This document shows positions 1 through 9,372 of a stretch of DNA of 64,000 nt, piece by piece. The notes under the pieces were generated by a model. It saw nothing but the letters and a program-made list of their open reading frames with translations, did not search any database and was not told where the DNA came from. Both the position numbers and the translations under genes were made by a program. Source of the stretch: JABDQW01 sp942492025 (GTDB lineage Bacteria > Pseudomonadota > Gammaproteobacteria > SZUA-229); the NCBI GenBank assembly GCA_942492025.1, contig CALODJ010000003.1, positions 372,001 to 436,000 of the forward strand. The letters are read 5' to 3'. Positions within the stretch are counted from its first letter, which is position 1. Each line of letters starts with the position of its first letter.

Positions 1-290
1 GCGTGGGATACTGGTAAGGCATTGGTTTTTGGAGTGAAGCTCGGATGATTAAAAATACAGTGTGTTATTCAAGCATGCCTATCACGCTTCAGGCTGGTCT
101 TGGTTTGCATGAGATCGTAGGGTGCGCCGTGCGCGCCGTGAATCTTCAGTGTGCTGGGCTGTTTCGGTGCGCACGGCGCACCCTACGGTCGCTTCGCCCA
201 GGCTATTGCTACGCTTTTCGCTCCAGAGCGGCGCTTACGAATACGAATCCTGCGCCTGCTCCCGTGATCCTGGTGAGATATGCGGGCTAG
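1..290 (+). mobile_element. MITE-like element, copy A (left end outside window)
   Basis: Non-coding repeat sharing its body with the copies at 14968-15214, 16259-16507, 17219-17532 and 52926-53245. The right end reads CCTGGTGAGATATGCGGG followed by CTAG, one base off the family end. It carries a REP pair at 117-186. An 81-codon open frame runs through it but is made only of repeat sequence and is not called as a gene. The left terminus lies beyond the window edge. Confidence 0.8.
117..186. repeat. REP inverted pair (BIME)
   Basis: A forward REP at 117-137 (GTAG, then a hairpin, here with a slightly altered 3' arm) faces a reverse REP at 166-186 ending in CTAC. The pair is nested in the MITE-like element. 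Confidence 0.85.
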
Positions 291-344
291 TAATACAACA
301 AACCCACTGATAACACCAACAATCAAACCTGCGGTTTATACTCT

Positions 345-1061
345 ATGGCGCCCGTGAATCCAAACCAGCATATTTCGCATAAATTCGATGAGGAAATGGA
401 AAACCTCAGAAACCAGGTCTTGAGAATGGGTGGCTTTGTTGAACAGCAAATACGCCGTGCCGTTGATGCACTCAGGTCGCTGGATCTGGCTGAAGCAGAG
501 GCTGTCTGCGAAAATGACCACTACATCAACGGACTCGAGGTTGCGATTGATGAGGAATGTACGCGTATCCTGGTCCGTCGTCAGCCCGCCGCCTCTGATC
601 TCAGAATGGTAGTTGCCGTGATCAAGACCATAACCGACCTGGAACGCATCGGTGACGAGGCACAAAGAATAGCAAAAATGACGATCAATATTGCTGAGAA
701 TGATGGCGTTTTTCATAATCGTTATCTCGGGATAATGCATTTGTCCGAACATGTGATTAAAATGGTCCATGACGCGCTTGACTCTTTTGCAAGGCTCGAT
801 ACAGACGCGGCTTTCGAGGTCGTACGCAATGATGATAAGGCTGATATCGAATATCAGTCAGTGATGCGTCAAATGTTGACATATATGATGGAGGACCCGA
901 GAACGATTTCAGAAAGTCTTGATATCATGCAGGCAGCACGGGCACTCGAGCGCATCGGTGATCATGCGATGAACATCGGAGAATATGTGATTTATCTGGT
1001 CATGGGCAAGGATATTCGTCATATATCTATCGAAGAAGCGGAGAAAGATGTTCTGATATGA
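345..1061 (+). CDS. phoU: Phosphate signalling complex protein PhoU
   Basis: PhoU relays the state of the Pst transporter to the PhoR kinase at the inner face of the membrane and keeps the Pho regulon off when phosphate is plentiful. The 238-residue product has the family's normal length and typical opening (HISHKFDEE, then LRMGGFVE). It contains the two three-helix PhoU repeats, each with the metal-binding helix signature: ERIGDEAQRI near residue 100 and ERIGDHAMNI near residue 202. The ATG lies 55 bp after the end of a MITE-like element and has no clear Shine-Dalgarno sequence. Its last codons overlap phoB in an ATGA junction. The order phoU-phoB-phoR, with phoU first and away from pstSCAB, differs from the Escherichia coli arrangement. 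A second, longer PhoU-like protein is encoded at 10402. Confidence 0.95.
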   Translation: MAPVNPNQHISHKFDEEMENLRNQVLRMGGFVEQQIRRAVDALRSLDLAEAEAVCENDHYINGLEVAIDEECTRILVRRQPAASDLRMVVAVIKTITDLERIGDEAQRIAKMTINIAENDGVFHNRYLGIMHLSEHVIKMVHDALDSFARLDTDAAFEVVRNDDKADIEYQSVMRQMLTYMMEDPRTISESLDIMQAARALERIGDHAMNIGEYVIYLVMGKDIRHISIEEAEKDVLI

Positions 1062-1738
1062 GCAAGGCAGTCATACTCGTTATTGAAGATGACGAGGGTA
1101 TCCAGGATATGCTCTCCTATTCACTGGAACCTGAAGGATTCAAGATGAAAGCGGCCTATACTGCAAAAGAAGGCTGGGAAACCATCGAAAGCAAACCGGT
1201 GGATATCGTGTTACTGGACTGGATGCTGCCTGATCGATCAGGCATCGATTTGCTTCACCGCATCAGAAAATACCACTCGCAACTTCCAGTGATCATGATT
1301 ACTGCACGCGCAGAAGAGGAGGACCGTGTGCTGGGTCTGGATGTGGGTGCCGATGACTATATCACCAAGCCTTTTTCTGTACGGGAATTGAAGTCACGTA
1401 TTCATGCCGTTCTCAGGCGCAGTATGCCTGAGGAGCAACCCATACAGTTCGGCGAATTGTACCTGGATCCTGTCAGCCAGCGTGTCAAGGTACTGGAAGA
1501 GAGCATCAACTTACCACCCACCGAATTTCGCCTGTTGCATTACTTCATGAGTCACCCGGATCGTGTATTCACGCGTGGCCAGCTACTCGACCAGGCCTGG
1601 GGAACCCATGTCTACGTCGAAGAGCGCACGGTGGATGTGCATATCCGGCGGTTACGAAAAAATCTTGAACCTTTTAAGCTGGATCCGCTTATTCAGACTG
1701 TGCACGGTAGAGGGTATCGCTTCTCAAAACAAATATGA
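1058..1738 (+). CDS. phoB: Phosphate regulon response regulator PhoB
   Basis: OmpR/PhoB-family transcription factor of 226 residues. The receiver domain (about 1-120) has the acidic pair ED-D near residues 10-12, the phospho-acceptor Asp54 in VLLDWMLPD, and Lys104 in ITKPFS. The C-terminal winged-helix DNA-binding domain (about 130-225) ends with the family's RTVDVHIRRLRK and VHGRGYRF segments. It overlaps phoU by four bases at its start and phoR by four bases at its end, so the three genes are translationally coupled. It is expected to bind Pho boxes such as the candidate at 9262-9283 upstream of pstS. Confidence 0.95.
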   Translation: MSKAVILVIEDDEGIQDMLSYSLEPEGFKMKAAYTAKEGWETIESKPVDIVLLDWMLPDRSGIDLLHRIRKYHSQLPVIMITARAEEEDRVLGLDVGADDYITKPFSVRELKSRIHAVLRRSMPEEQPIQFGELYLDPVSQRVKVLEESINLPPTEFRLLHYFMSHPDRVFTRGQLLDQAWGTHVYVEERTVDVHIRRLRKNLEPFKLDPLIQTVHGRGYRFSKQI

Positions 1739-3027
1739 ATTCCGGGCTGCGCAGGGAAATCATCAATCTTGTTGCTTCAGGTGTGTTTATCGTCATACTG
1801 GGCACACTAACCGGTCTTACGCTTGAGCTGCTGCTGGCAGGTCTGATCGGATATCTTGTCTGGCATATCTACAACCTGTCAAAACTCATCAAGTGGCTGG
1901 ACAAACCCAACAAGATTTTACCTGAATCGGTCGGCATCTGGGATGAACTCAATTATCAGTTGTACCATCTTTATCACCGTCAACGTAAAGCAAGAAAAAA
2001 ACTGAAAACCATTGTCAATCGTTTCCAGAGCTCAACCCAGGCATTACCCATCGCAGCTGTTGCGCTGAACAAAAACAACGAGATTGAATGGTTCAACCGG
2101 GCTGCCGAACATTTATTAGATCTGCAACACCCGAAAGATATTGGTAACCGAATCAACAATCTGATCCGTATGCCGGCTTTCACCGCTTATTTGGTGAAAA
2201 AAAAAGAGACAACGGACTCCGTTGATTTTGAATTCAATCGTCGAAAGCTCAGCTTGACGATCACGCCGTATGGCCGCAAACAGTATTTACTCACCGCGAG
2301 AGACATTACGCTGCAGCGTCAACTGGAGGACATGCAGCGTGATTTCATCGCAAATGCGTCACATGAAATGCGTACGCCAATTACGGTGATTGCCGGTTTT
2401 GTTGAAGCACTGCAGGAGCAGGTGGATAATGGTCCAATCAGCGTACCGCTTGCAAAGATCCAGCAACAGACGGTCAGAATGCAGCAGATACTGGAGGATC
2501 TGATCATCCTGGCCAGACTTGAAGCAACGCAAACACCGCTGTTGCATGAACGGGTCGATCTTGAGGAACTGCTGCAACTGGTGTACAGCGATGCACTCGT
2601 GCTGGACCGTGGTCGTCATCGGTTGAACATTTCAGCTCAGCCGGCGAGCATCATCGGCAACCGGGTCGAGCTGCAAATGGCAGTTAGCAATCTCGTCACC
2701 AACGCGATTCGTTACACACCTGAAAACGGTGATATCAAGATCTTCAACACCGTCGATGATGACGGCGTCCATATCGGTGTGGAAGATAATGGCATCGGCA
2801 TCATGCCAGAGCATATCAGTCGTTTAACTGAGCGTTTCTATCGCGTCGATCCCGGCAGATCAAGAGAGCATGGAGGGACCGGGCTGGGCCTGGCGATCGT
2901 CAAGCACATCCTCGACCGTCACAATGCTGCTTTACACGTGCAAAGCGTTCCTGGAGAAGGCAGCCTGTTTCAATGTGATTTCGAAGCTTTTCAACGGGAC
3001 AAGGATACAAGCCAAAAAGTGGCATAA
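1735..3027 (+). CDS. phoR: Phosphate regulon sensor histidine kinase PhoR
   Basis: Membrane-bound histidine kinase of 430 residues that phosphorylates PhoB under phosphate limitation. Two closely spaced hydrophobic segments lie near residues 9-45 with almost no periplasmic loop, as in the PhoR family, where input comes from PstSCAB and PhoU rather than from a ligand domain. A PAS-like region follows (about 95-190). The HisKA box is FIANASHEMRTPI with His210. The HATPase domain has the N box NLVTNAIRYTPENG, G1 box DNGIGI and G2 box GGTGLGLAIV. The ATG overlaps the phoB stop. Nothing points to a degenerate kinase. Confidence 0.94.
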   Translation: MNSGLRREIINLVASGVFIVILGTLTGLTLELLLAGLIGYLVWHIYNLSKLIKWLDKPNKILPESVGIWDELNYQLYHLYHRQRKARKKLKTIVNRFQSSTQALPIAAVALNKNNEIEWFNRAAEHLLDLQHPKDIGNRINNLIRMPAFTAYLVKKKETTDSVDFEFNRRKLSLTITPYGRKQYLLTARDITLQRQLEDMQRDFIANASHEMRTPITVIAGFVEALQEQVDNGPISVPLAKIQQQTVRMQQILEDLIILARLEATQTPLLHERVDLEELLQLVYSDALVLDRGRHRLNISAQPASIIGNRVELQMAVSNLVTNAIRYTPENGDIKIFNTVDDDGVHIGVEDNGIGIMPEHISRLTERFYRVDPGRSREHGGTGLGLAIVKHILDRHNAALHVQSVPGEGSLFQCDFEAFQRDKDTSQKVA

Positions 3028-3089
3028 CCGTGCAAGCGCACATTGTCCGCACATGGCATGGGTTCAGATGCCTGCATGCGTGCTCTGGA

Positions 3090-3131
3090 CTAACCCGCAT
3101 TTCTCACCAGGGGGCGAGAAATGCGGGCTAG
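3090..3131. mobile_element. MITE-like element reduced to its two inverted ends
   Basis: CTAA followed by CCCGCATTTCTCACCAGG, directly joined to the opposite end ...GGCGAGAAATGCGGG and CTAG. Only the terminal inverted repeats remain, so the sequence folds into one long hairpin between phoR and the PstS-like gene. The flanking tetranucleotides (CTAA and CTAG) both fit YTAR but do not match each other. Confidence 0.75.
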
Positions 3132-3238
3132 TCGGTTATTTGGATGCCAATACGCGATTTAGCTTTCACATTGAGCCCTGTTACCTGTATATTCTGTGAA
3201 ATAGATACATGAATCTTGCGTGCAGGAGGCAGAATCTT

Positions 3239-4072
3239 ATGCGTTTATGGCTCATTCGATTGCATACAGCAGCATTCGCCGCGATACTGATAGCATTCGT
3301 ATTCAGCAGTCCCCGTGCAGAATTTACTAATCTGTATATCAAGGGGTCAACGACGATACTGCCGATCGCCCGCATTATCGCAGAAGAATTCGAACGGCAA
3401 TGTGGCGACGTCAAGGTCCATGTCAGTGGCGGCGGCTCGGCTGAAGGCATATTCGCACTGATATCGGGCCAGGCCGATATAGCTACCAGCTCGTCATTCA
3501 TCACCCAGGATGAGATCACAATCGCACAGCAACGTCATATTTACCCCGTCCCATTCCGCTTCGCCAATGACTGCATCTTGCCGGTGGTACACATCAGCAA
3601 TCCCCTGAGAGACATCAGCAGCGATAATCTGAGAGATATTTATCTCGGACAGATCAACAACTGGAAGCAGCTCGGTGGACCTGACCTTGCAATCGATGCG
3701 ATTTCACGGGACACCGCGTCCGGCACCTACGAGGTCTGGCACAACATTGTCATGGGCCGTGAACCTGTCACCACCGTGCAGCCACTGAGAAATTCGAATG
3801 CTGAAGTTGTCAGAGCCGTATCTGAAAATCCCGGCGCAATCGGTTATATCGGCCTTGGCTACCTGAATGCGCATGTTAAGCCACTGAAGGTCGATGGCGT
3901 CATGGGTTCACACCAGACCCTGCTCGATGGGACCTACCTGATTAATCGCCCGCTGTTCATGTTTACCAATAATTGGCCGACAGGCCGGCGTCTCGAATTC
4001 ATCAACTTTGTGCTTGACCCTGGCAAAGGCCAGCTACTCATCGAAGAAGCGGGATATATACCGCTAAAATAA
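3239..4072 (+). CDS. PstS-like periplasmic phosphate-binding protein
   Basis: Type 2 periplasmic binding protein of the PstS family, 277 residues from this start. It has an N-terminal signal peptide (hydrophobic stretch about residues 5-25). Phosphate-site signatures follow: KGSTTILPIA, VSGGGSAEG, the ATSSSFI loop and SRDTASGTYEVW. The ATG at 3239 is preferred over one at 3209 because AGGAGG sits 9 bases upstream and the resulting signal peptide is normal. It lies between phoR and a Na/Pi cotransporter and has no pstC/pstA partner beside it. It may feed the Pst permease encoded from 11.5 kb, or act as a sensor or scavenger. It is only distantly similar to the canonical PstS encoded at 9373. 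Confidence 0.88.
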   Translation: MRLWLIRLHTAAFAAILIAFVFSSPRAEFTNLYIKGSTTILPIARIIAEEFERQCGDVKVHVSGGGSAEGIFALISGQADIATSSSFITQDEITIAQQRHIYPVPFRFANDCILPVVHISNPLRDISSDNLRDIYLGQINNWKQLGGPDLAIDAISRDTASGTYEVWHNIVMGREPVTTVQPLRNSNAEVVRAVSENPGAIGYIGLGYLNAHVKPLKVDGVMGSHQTLLDGTYLINRPLFMFTNNWPTGRRLEFINFVLDPGKGQLLIEEAGYIPLK

Positions 4073-4121
4073 TATTGAAGATCAGCTGCCTAACATGTTA
4101 ATTAGCTGACAGGGAACAGGC

Positions 4122-5894
4122 ATGGAATACGGCATTACAGACCTACTGACCTTACTCGGAGCACTCGGCCTGTTTCTATACGGCATGAAAGTCATGAGTG
4201 ATGCCTTGATGGAACTTGCCGGCGATCGCATGCGCTCGATTCTTTCGACCACAACATCCAACCGATTCTTTGCCGTACTCACTGGCTTCGCCATTACTGC
4301 CATCATTCAATCGTCATCCGCCACCAGTCTGATGGTGGTCAGCTTCGTCAATGCAAACCTGCTGACGCTGACCGAAGCGATTGGCGTCATTATGGGGGCT
4401 AATATCGGTACCACGGTGACAGCGTGGTTGATATCGATCTTCGGCTTCAAGGTCAGCATGAGTGCTATTGCACTGCCGCTGGTCGGCCTCGGTTTCCTGC
4501 TGACGCTGTCGAAAAAGCAAGACCGCCAGCACTGGGGTTATTTCACGATCGGTTTTGCTGTGTTGTTCATCGGGCTGCAGTTCCTCAAAGACTCGGTACC
4601 CGATATCGGGAATAATCCCGAAGTGCTGGCGACGCTGTCTGAATATACCAGTGGTGGTTTTCTGTCACTTATACTTTTTATCGCATTTGGCACCGTGCTG
4701 ACCCTGATCGTTCAGTCTTCCAGTGCGACCATGGCGCTGACATTGTTGATGACCTATGAGGGCTGGATCCCTTTCGATATGGCGGCGGCCATGGTGATCG
4801 GCCAGAACGTCGGTACGACCATTACCGCCAACCTCGCTGCACTGGTCGCCAATTACCAGGCCAAACGGGCAGCCCGTGCGCATCTGATTTTCAACCTGTT
4901 GGGCTTGCTGATACTCACCCCCTTCCTGTACCCGATGCTGAACTACATCGATGGTATAACCCAAAACCTCGAAGGTGCGTCGCCTTTTGTCGAAGCCGCT
5001 GCGATACCGATCGCGCTGTCGCTGTTCCATACCTTTTTCAACATCATCAACACCCTATTACTCATTGGCTTTATCAAACAGATCGCGAAAATCGTGGAAT
5101 GGATGGTACCTGCTGTTATCGAGGAGGAGGCCGAAATTGACCAGCCCAGGTTTCTCAGTCCGTCGTCTCTGGTATATCCGCAAACCGGCATCAAGGCCCT
5201 TTTCGACGAATCGTTAAGGTTGCTGCAGGATGCAGCCTATAAAGCTATAACGCACGGCCTCAGTGTACACCGGGAGGACCTGGAATCTGACGTCAAGTTG
5301 AAATCGATGCTGGAGTCGAAAGAAACCATACCGGTTGATATTGAAAGAATCTATGCGACCAAAATCAAGTCTGTGTACAGCAAGATTCTTGAATACGCAA
5401 CCATACTGCAGAGCAAATTTGCGCTTGAAAAGAACAAGATTGAGACCATCCGCAATATTCTGATTGCAGACCGCATGCTGGTGCTCGTGGTCAAGCGGAT
5501 GGTACCCCTGCATAAGAATATTGTTCGGGCCCTGTCATCGAACAACCATGCCCTGCTGCAGGAGTACAACCAGATTCGCAGAAAAATCCTCAAGGTGATC
5601 CGGCAGATACATCGTGCCAGCCTGTCCGATCAACCAGTCAAATATATCGAAAAGATTGAAAAACAAAAAGCAAAGGCAGAGGAGCTCGACGTGCTGCTGT
5701 CCGGTCACGTCAACAAGCTCGTACTGGACGGTGCTATTACCAACGACATGGCAACATCATTGATGAACGATAGCGAAGAAGCACAGCATATTGTGCGCGA
5801 CCTGGTCGATATAGCCACATTGCTATATTACCCGAGAGACGAATTAATCGATCAGATCGAAGAACAGGAACTGGAGCTGCGAGCCACGTCATAA
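4122..5894 (+). CDS. Na/Pi cotransporter family protein with C-terminal PhoU-like domain
   Basis: Inner-membrane sodium/phosphate cotransporter (NptA/PNaS type), 590 residues. The membrane half (about 1-320) contains the duplicated family signature QSSSAT twice: IIQSSSATSLMVV near residue 63 and IVQSSSATMALTLL near residue 198. It also has repeated GxNIGTT/GQNVGTT segments. The C-terminal half (about 345-575) is helical, charged and PhoU-like, as in many bacterial members. In a phosphate island it would give low-affinity uptake, or efflux, alongside the ABC system. It follows the PstS-like gene by 49 bp and may share its transcript. Confidence 0.92.
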   Translation: MEYGITDLLTLLGALGLFLYGMKVMSDALMELAGDRMRSILSTTTSNRFFAVLTGFAITAIIQSSSATSLMVVSFVNANLLTLTEAIGVIMGANIGTTVTAWLISIFGFKVSMSAIALPLVGLGFLLTLSKKQDRQHWGYFTIGFAVLFIGLQFLKDSVPDIGNNPEVLATLSEYTSGGFLSLILFIAFGTVLTLIVQSSSATMALTLLMTYEGWIPFDMAAAMVIGQNVGTTITANLAALVANYQAKRAARAHLIFNLLGLLILTPFLYPMLNYIDGITQNLEGASPFVEAAAIPIALSLFHTFFNIINTLLLIGFIKQIAKIVEWMVPAVIEEEAEIDQPRFLSPSSLVYPQTGIKALFDESLRLLQDAAYKAITHGLSVHREDLESDVKLKSMLESKETIPVDIERIYATKIKSVYSKILEYATILQSKFALEKNKIETIRNILIADRMLVLVVKRMVPLHKNIVRALSSNNHALLQEYNQIRRKILKVIRQIHRASLSDQPVKYIEKIEKQKAKAEELDVLLSGHVNKLVLDGAITNDMATSLMNDSEEAQHIVRDLVDIATLLYYPRDELIDQIEEQELELRATS

Positions 5895-6303
5895 CGACGC
5901 ACGTATTACCTTCGGCCGCGCCTGCTCCCGTAAGTTATGCTTGAAGAACACACTGTATTTTGGGTCATTCTGGCTTTATCCAAAGTACCCATACTGATTC
6001 AGTATTCCACGCCGCCTGGCGAGAAATGCGGGTTAGCCTAAGGTCTAATTTTTCGCATACATTGCGCATGCTAATGTATTACAGTTAAATTCATTGTGAG
6101 ATCGCGGAATCGCGTCTTGGTGGCGACAGTCATGCTGGGCAGCGACGATTAAGGGCTGCATAGATCTTCTACTCGCCATTATCATCTATAGTCTCTAAAT
6201 TATTATATAGACCGGTTTCACCACCAGTGCGACTGCATGGCGGCCTGCGTGTTCGAGCGACATGCTCAAGGTTCACACTACGACTTTCGGTAAAGGATTA
6301 TGT
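5895..6303. other. Intergenic region with rearranged MITE remnant
   Basis: About 400 bp without a gene. Bases 5938-6036 are a rearranged MITE piece: a forward-oriented fragment (GCGCCTGCTCCCGT) is joined to a reverse-oriented right half that ends in GCGAGAAATGCGGG and TTAG. The rest (6040-6290) is AT-rich and unremarkable and probably carries the promoter of the next gene. No open frame of note was seen. Confidence 0.6.
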
Positions 6304-7791
6304 ATGAATGAAATACAGGCTTTCTACGAATCTTTATCTGTAAGCACCTGGGATTGGGAGCTGATTCTACGCTGTGTGCTGCAGGTTTTGTTCCTGGCCT
6401 CATCGGCGGTTTTCTCCGGATCGGAAACAGCGCTTTTCTCACTCAGTCGCATCGATCTGCAGAAGCTGCGACAAACACGGGACGAACATTCCGAAAGCAT
6501 CCATGCCCTGCTCGACGAGCCCCGACGCTTGATCATCTCGATCCTGTGTGGCAACGAGCTGGTCAACATTGCGTCTGCCGTGAACATGACCGGAATCCTG
6601 CTGCTGCTGTTTGCAGAGCAGGAAGTGGGCTGGATCAACATCGCTATCATGGTACCGCTGCTGTTACTGATTGGCGAAGTCACGCCCAAGACCATCGCGG
6701 TGAGCATTCCGATCAAATTTTCCACGCGCGTATCAGCGCGCATCCTCCCGCGCTGGATTCTATTGATTACACCATTACGCGAGGCGGTCAGGTTGGTCGC
6801 TGACCGGATTACCACCTACATCGTTGGGGAAAGTGTTGACCGTGAAAATATACTCCAACCCGATGAGTTCCGAACCTTGCTCGAGGAAGGTGAGGAAACC
6901 GGCATCATCGACGCCACCGAGCGGGTACTGATCGACAATTTGCTCGAAGCCGCCGAGACCGATATCTCACGGATCATGACGCCGGGTCCGCGTATCCGCT
7001 TTCTCGATGCCAGCCTGCCGGTACCCGAACTGATCGAGGAGTTTCGAAAATACCATCATCCCAGAATACCGGTGTTTCAAGGACATTGGGATAATGTCAT
7101 AGGCCTGATTCGTTCCGAGGATATACTGAAACTCGTGCGCGGTGGCGGTGACCTGGGCCAGGTCACGCTGGATATGATTCTCAAGCCGGTCCATTTCGTA
7201 CCCCCGACCAAGAAAGTCGACGAGATGTTCGACTACTTCCAGGAACACAACACCCGTGTCGCGATTATCCTGGGCGAATACGGCGAAGTGCTTGGCATCG
7301 TCACCATGAAAGATGTGCTCACCTTCATCTTCGGCGAAATATCGGGCGCGATGGAGGGGCAGAAATATTTTAAGGAGGAAGATGAAAACAGCTACATCGT
7401 CCCCGGTGATATGCGCCTCAGCGACTTCTACAATCTGACCAACTTCGATATTGAAGACCCGGTCATGTGTACGATCGGCGGCGTTGCTTTTCGTCTATTC
7501 GACAAGCTCCCCGTCGCGGGCGACAAGGTGTCCAGTGAAGGATACGAATTCGTTACCAAGGAGGTCAAAGGTCTGCGGATCAGCAAGGTGCTGGTCAGAA
7601 AGCTAGCAGAAGGATTAGGCAGTACGGAAGAGATCGCTTTAGAGGCGGCTGAAACCGCTGCTGCAGAAGCGGGCAAACCGGTTGAAGGCGGGGCGGCGGA
7701 CAAGAGCGACGCTGAAAAAGCCAAAGCCGACGATAAATTGCCTGCAAAACGACGCCGGAAGAAAAAGAAGAAGAAAAAGGAGGGGAAATAG
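6304..7791 (+). CDS. CNNM/CorC-type membrane protein (DUF21-CBS-CorC_HlyC), first copy
   Basis: Hemolysin C/CorC family protein of 495 residues. Residues about 15-185 form the hydrophobic DUF21/CNNM domain, opening with SSAVFSGSETALFSLSR, the family's most conserved segment. A CBS pair follows (about 205-330, including RIMTPGPRIRFLD and VLGIVTMKDVL), then a CorC_HlyC domain (about 345-430). The tail is low complexity, rich in Ala/Glu, and ends in a long Lys/Arg run. The ATG at 6304 is chosen over one at 6262 because AAAGGA lies just upstream. Related proteins include Mg2+ efflux systems (MpfA type) and CorC. The substrate here is not shown by the sequence. It is followed after one base by a paralogue. 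Confidence 0.9.
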   Translation: MNEIQAFYESLSVSTWDWELILRCVLQVLFLASSAVFSGSETALFSLSRIDLQKLRQTRDEHSESIHALLDEPRRLIISILCGNELVNIASAVNMTGILLLLFAEQEVGWINIAIMVPLLLLIGEVTPKTIAVSIPIKFSTRVSARILPRWILLITPLREAVRLVADRITTYIVGESVDRENILQPDEFRTLLEEGEETGIIDATERVLIDNLLEAAETDISRIMTPGPRIRFLDASLPVPELIEEFRKYHHPRIPVFQGHWDNVIGLIRSEDILKLVRGGGDLGQVTLDMILKPVHFVPPTKKVDEMFDYFQEHNTRVAIILGEYGEVLGIVTMKDVLTFIFGEISGAMEGQKYFKEEDENSYIVPGDMRLSDFYNLTNFDIEDPVMCTIGGVAFRLFDKLPVAGDKVSSEGYEFVTKEVKGLRISKVLVRKLAEGLGSTEEIALEAAETAAAEAGKPVEGGAADKSDAEKAKADDKLPAKRRRKKKKKKKEGK

Positions 7792-7792
7792 T

Positions 7793-9052
7793 ATGGACTG
7801 GCTGTTCGAACTCCTGATTATCGTAATCTTTCTATTGCTGAAGGCTTTCTTCTCCGGTTCGGAAATCGCCATGGTGAATTCCGACAAACTGAAGTTGCGG
7901 CATCAGGCAAAGATGGGCAATCGGGGTGCCTCAATGGTTTTGAAGTTATTCAAAACCCCCGATGTGCTGCTGGGTACCACGCTGGTTGGAACCAACATCG
8001 CGACCGTCACCATCTCCACGCTGGCTGCACTGATTTTTATCAACCTGTTCGGTGCCGCCGGTGATCTGATTTCGGTCATTGTGATGACCCCTCTGCTGTT
8101 GATCCTGGGCGAAGTCGTACCGAAGAGTATTTTTCAGCAAAATGCAGATACGCTCGTCAGCCGGCTGATTTATGGCCTGCGTATTTTCACGTATCTGTTT
8201 TACCCCATTATTTTCGTCTTCAGCCGTATCGCGCGTTTGATTACGCGCATCATCGGCGCCGGTGTTGTCTCGCAGAATATGTTTATTACACGGGAGGAAC
8301 TGCGCGTATTGCTGGACCTGTCCGAGAGCACATCGGATCCCTCGCGAATCGACCGGAAACGCATCCGCCGGATTATACGCTTTGGTGATACCACGGTTGG
8401 AGAAGCCATGATACCGCTCGCCGATGTTGTCGGCTTTAACGAAGTACGTAACATGAAAGAAGCGATTCGCATCGTCATGAAACACGGCTTCAACCGGCTG
8501 CCCGTTTATCGCGGCAATATAACCAATGTCAAAGGGGTGCTAACACTGAGCACCTGGGATTTGCTGAAACCGGATCTGGAGGAGAAGCCAATATCAGACT
8601 ACATTAGCTCAGTGCTGTACCTGTCGCCAAAGCAGACAATCGACCAGGCGCTGCCGCAACTTCAGGCAAGAGATGACCATCTGGCGGTGGTCGTCGACGA
8701 GTTCGGCTCGGCTATCGGTATACTGACGATGGAGGACGTATTCGAAGAAGTCGTCGGCGAAATCGATGTTGGCTATGACTTCGATGAGTATCAGCCAAGA
8801 CAGAGAACAACTATCGAGCACGAAAGCGACAACGCACACCTGATGAGTGGCCGCACGCCCATTTCCGAGGTGAATGACATGCTGTATACCAAGTTTCCTG
8901 TGGGTGAAGCACATACCATCGGTGGTTTGATCGTGAGCCGCATGCGTCATATCCCGATAGCAGGTGATCTGATCGAGGAGCAGGGCCACCGCCTGACGGT
9001 GTTGGAAGCGGACGATCGTTCAGTTGTCAAGGTCAGAGTGGAGCGCTTGTGA
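7793..9052 (+). CDS. CNNM/CorC-type membrane protein (DUF21-CBS-CorC_HlyC), second copy
   Basis: Paralogue of the preceding gene, 419 residues: a DUF21 domain (KAFFSGSEIAMVNSDKLK near the N-terminus, then about 170 hydrophobic residues), a CBS pair (MIPLADVVGF... GILTMEDVFEEV) and a C-terminal CorC_HlyC domain. The ATG at 7793 is selected because AGGAGG lies 9 bases upstream and the N-terminus then starts directly with the membrane domain. A longer frame from 7682 would only add residues encoded inside the neighbour. The upstream stop TAG ends at 7791, so the two genes are almost certainly co-transcribed. A tandem pair suggests a hetero-oligomer, but that is inference. Confidence 0.9.
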   Translation: MDWLFELLIIVIFLLLKAFFSGSEIAMVNSDKLKLRHQAKMGNRGASMVLKLFKTPDVLLGTTLVGTNIATVTISTLAALIFINLFGAAGDLISVIVMTPLLLILGEVVPKSIFQQNADTLVSRLIYGLRIFTYLFYPIIFVFSRIARLITRIIGAGVVSQNMFITREELRVLLDLSESTSDPSRIDRKRIRRIIRFGDTTVGEAMIPLADVVGFNEVRNMKEAIRIVMKHGFNRLPVYRGNITNVKGVLTLSTWDLLKPDLEEKPISDYISSVLYLSPKQTIDQALPQLQARDDHLAVVVDEFGSAIGILTMEDVFEEVVGEIDVGYDFDEYQPRQRTTIEHESDNAHLMSGRTPISEVNDMLYTKFPVGEAHTIGGLIVSRMRHIPIAGDLIEEQGHRLTVLEADDRSVVKVRVERL

Positions 9053-9261
9053 GCGGTTCGACCAAGGGCGAGCCTCCAGTCACCGAGTCAGAGCTGATCA
9101 GCATGCTCAGCTGATTCAGGAACCAATATCAACGGGCGGGATGGATCATCGCCGCGGCATTTCGCGCCTGATCCTGATTCGGTCAGGGTGGGGCACAACG
9201 CGCCATGAATCGGCCGGGATCGCAACGATTTTTCACGAAATGATAGCGAAAGGTTTTAAAA

Positions 9262-9300
9262 CCGTAACAAATGTGTCATATTTATGACAAAATTTAACAT
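9262..9300 (+). promoter_or_regulatory. Candidate Pho box and -10 element upstream of pstS
   Basis: Two adjacent 11-base half-sites, CCGTAACAAAT (9262-9272) and GTGTCATATTT (9273-9283), each match 8 of 11 positions of the enterobacterial PhoB repeat CTGTCATAAAT. A -10-like TAACAT at 9295-9300 lies 11 bases after the second half-site, the geometry of PhoB-activated promoters where the Pho box replaces the -35. It sits 90 bp before the pstS start. The rest of the 9053-9372 spacer shows no gene. Confidence 0.6.
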
Positions 9301-9372
9301 TTTTGTAACATTCACGATCTGGGATGGGCGCTTGCTTGTAACCTTGAAGTGAATCCATAGAGAGTGACACTC

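Noticed and set aside
3150..3238. Pho box before the PstS-like gene (CTGT repeats near 3178-3200)
   Set aside because: The CTGT elements are spaced 7 and 9 bases apart and the half-sites match poorly.
4080..4121. Reverse-strand Pho box before the Na/Pi gene (CTGTCAGCTAA)
   Set aside because: The first half-site is fair but the adjacent half matches only about 4 of 11 positions.
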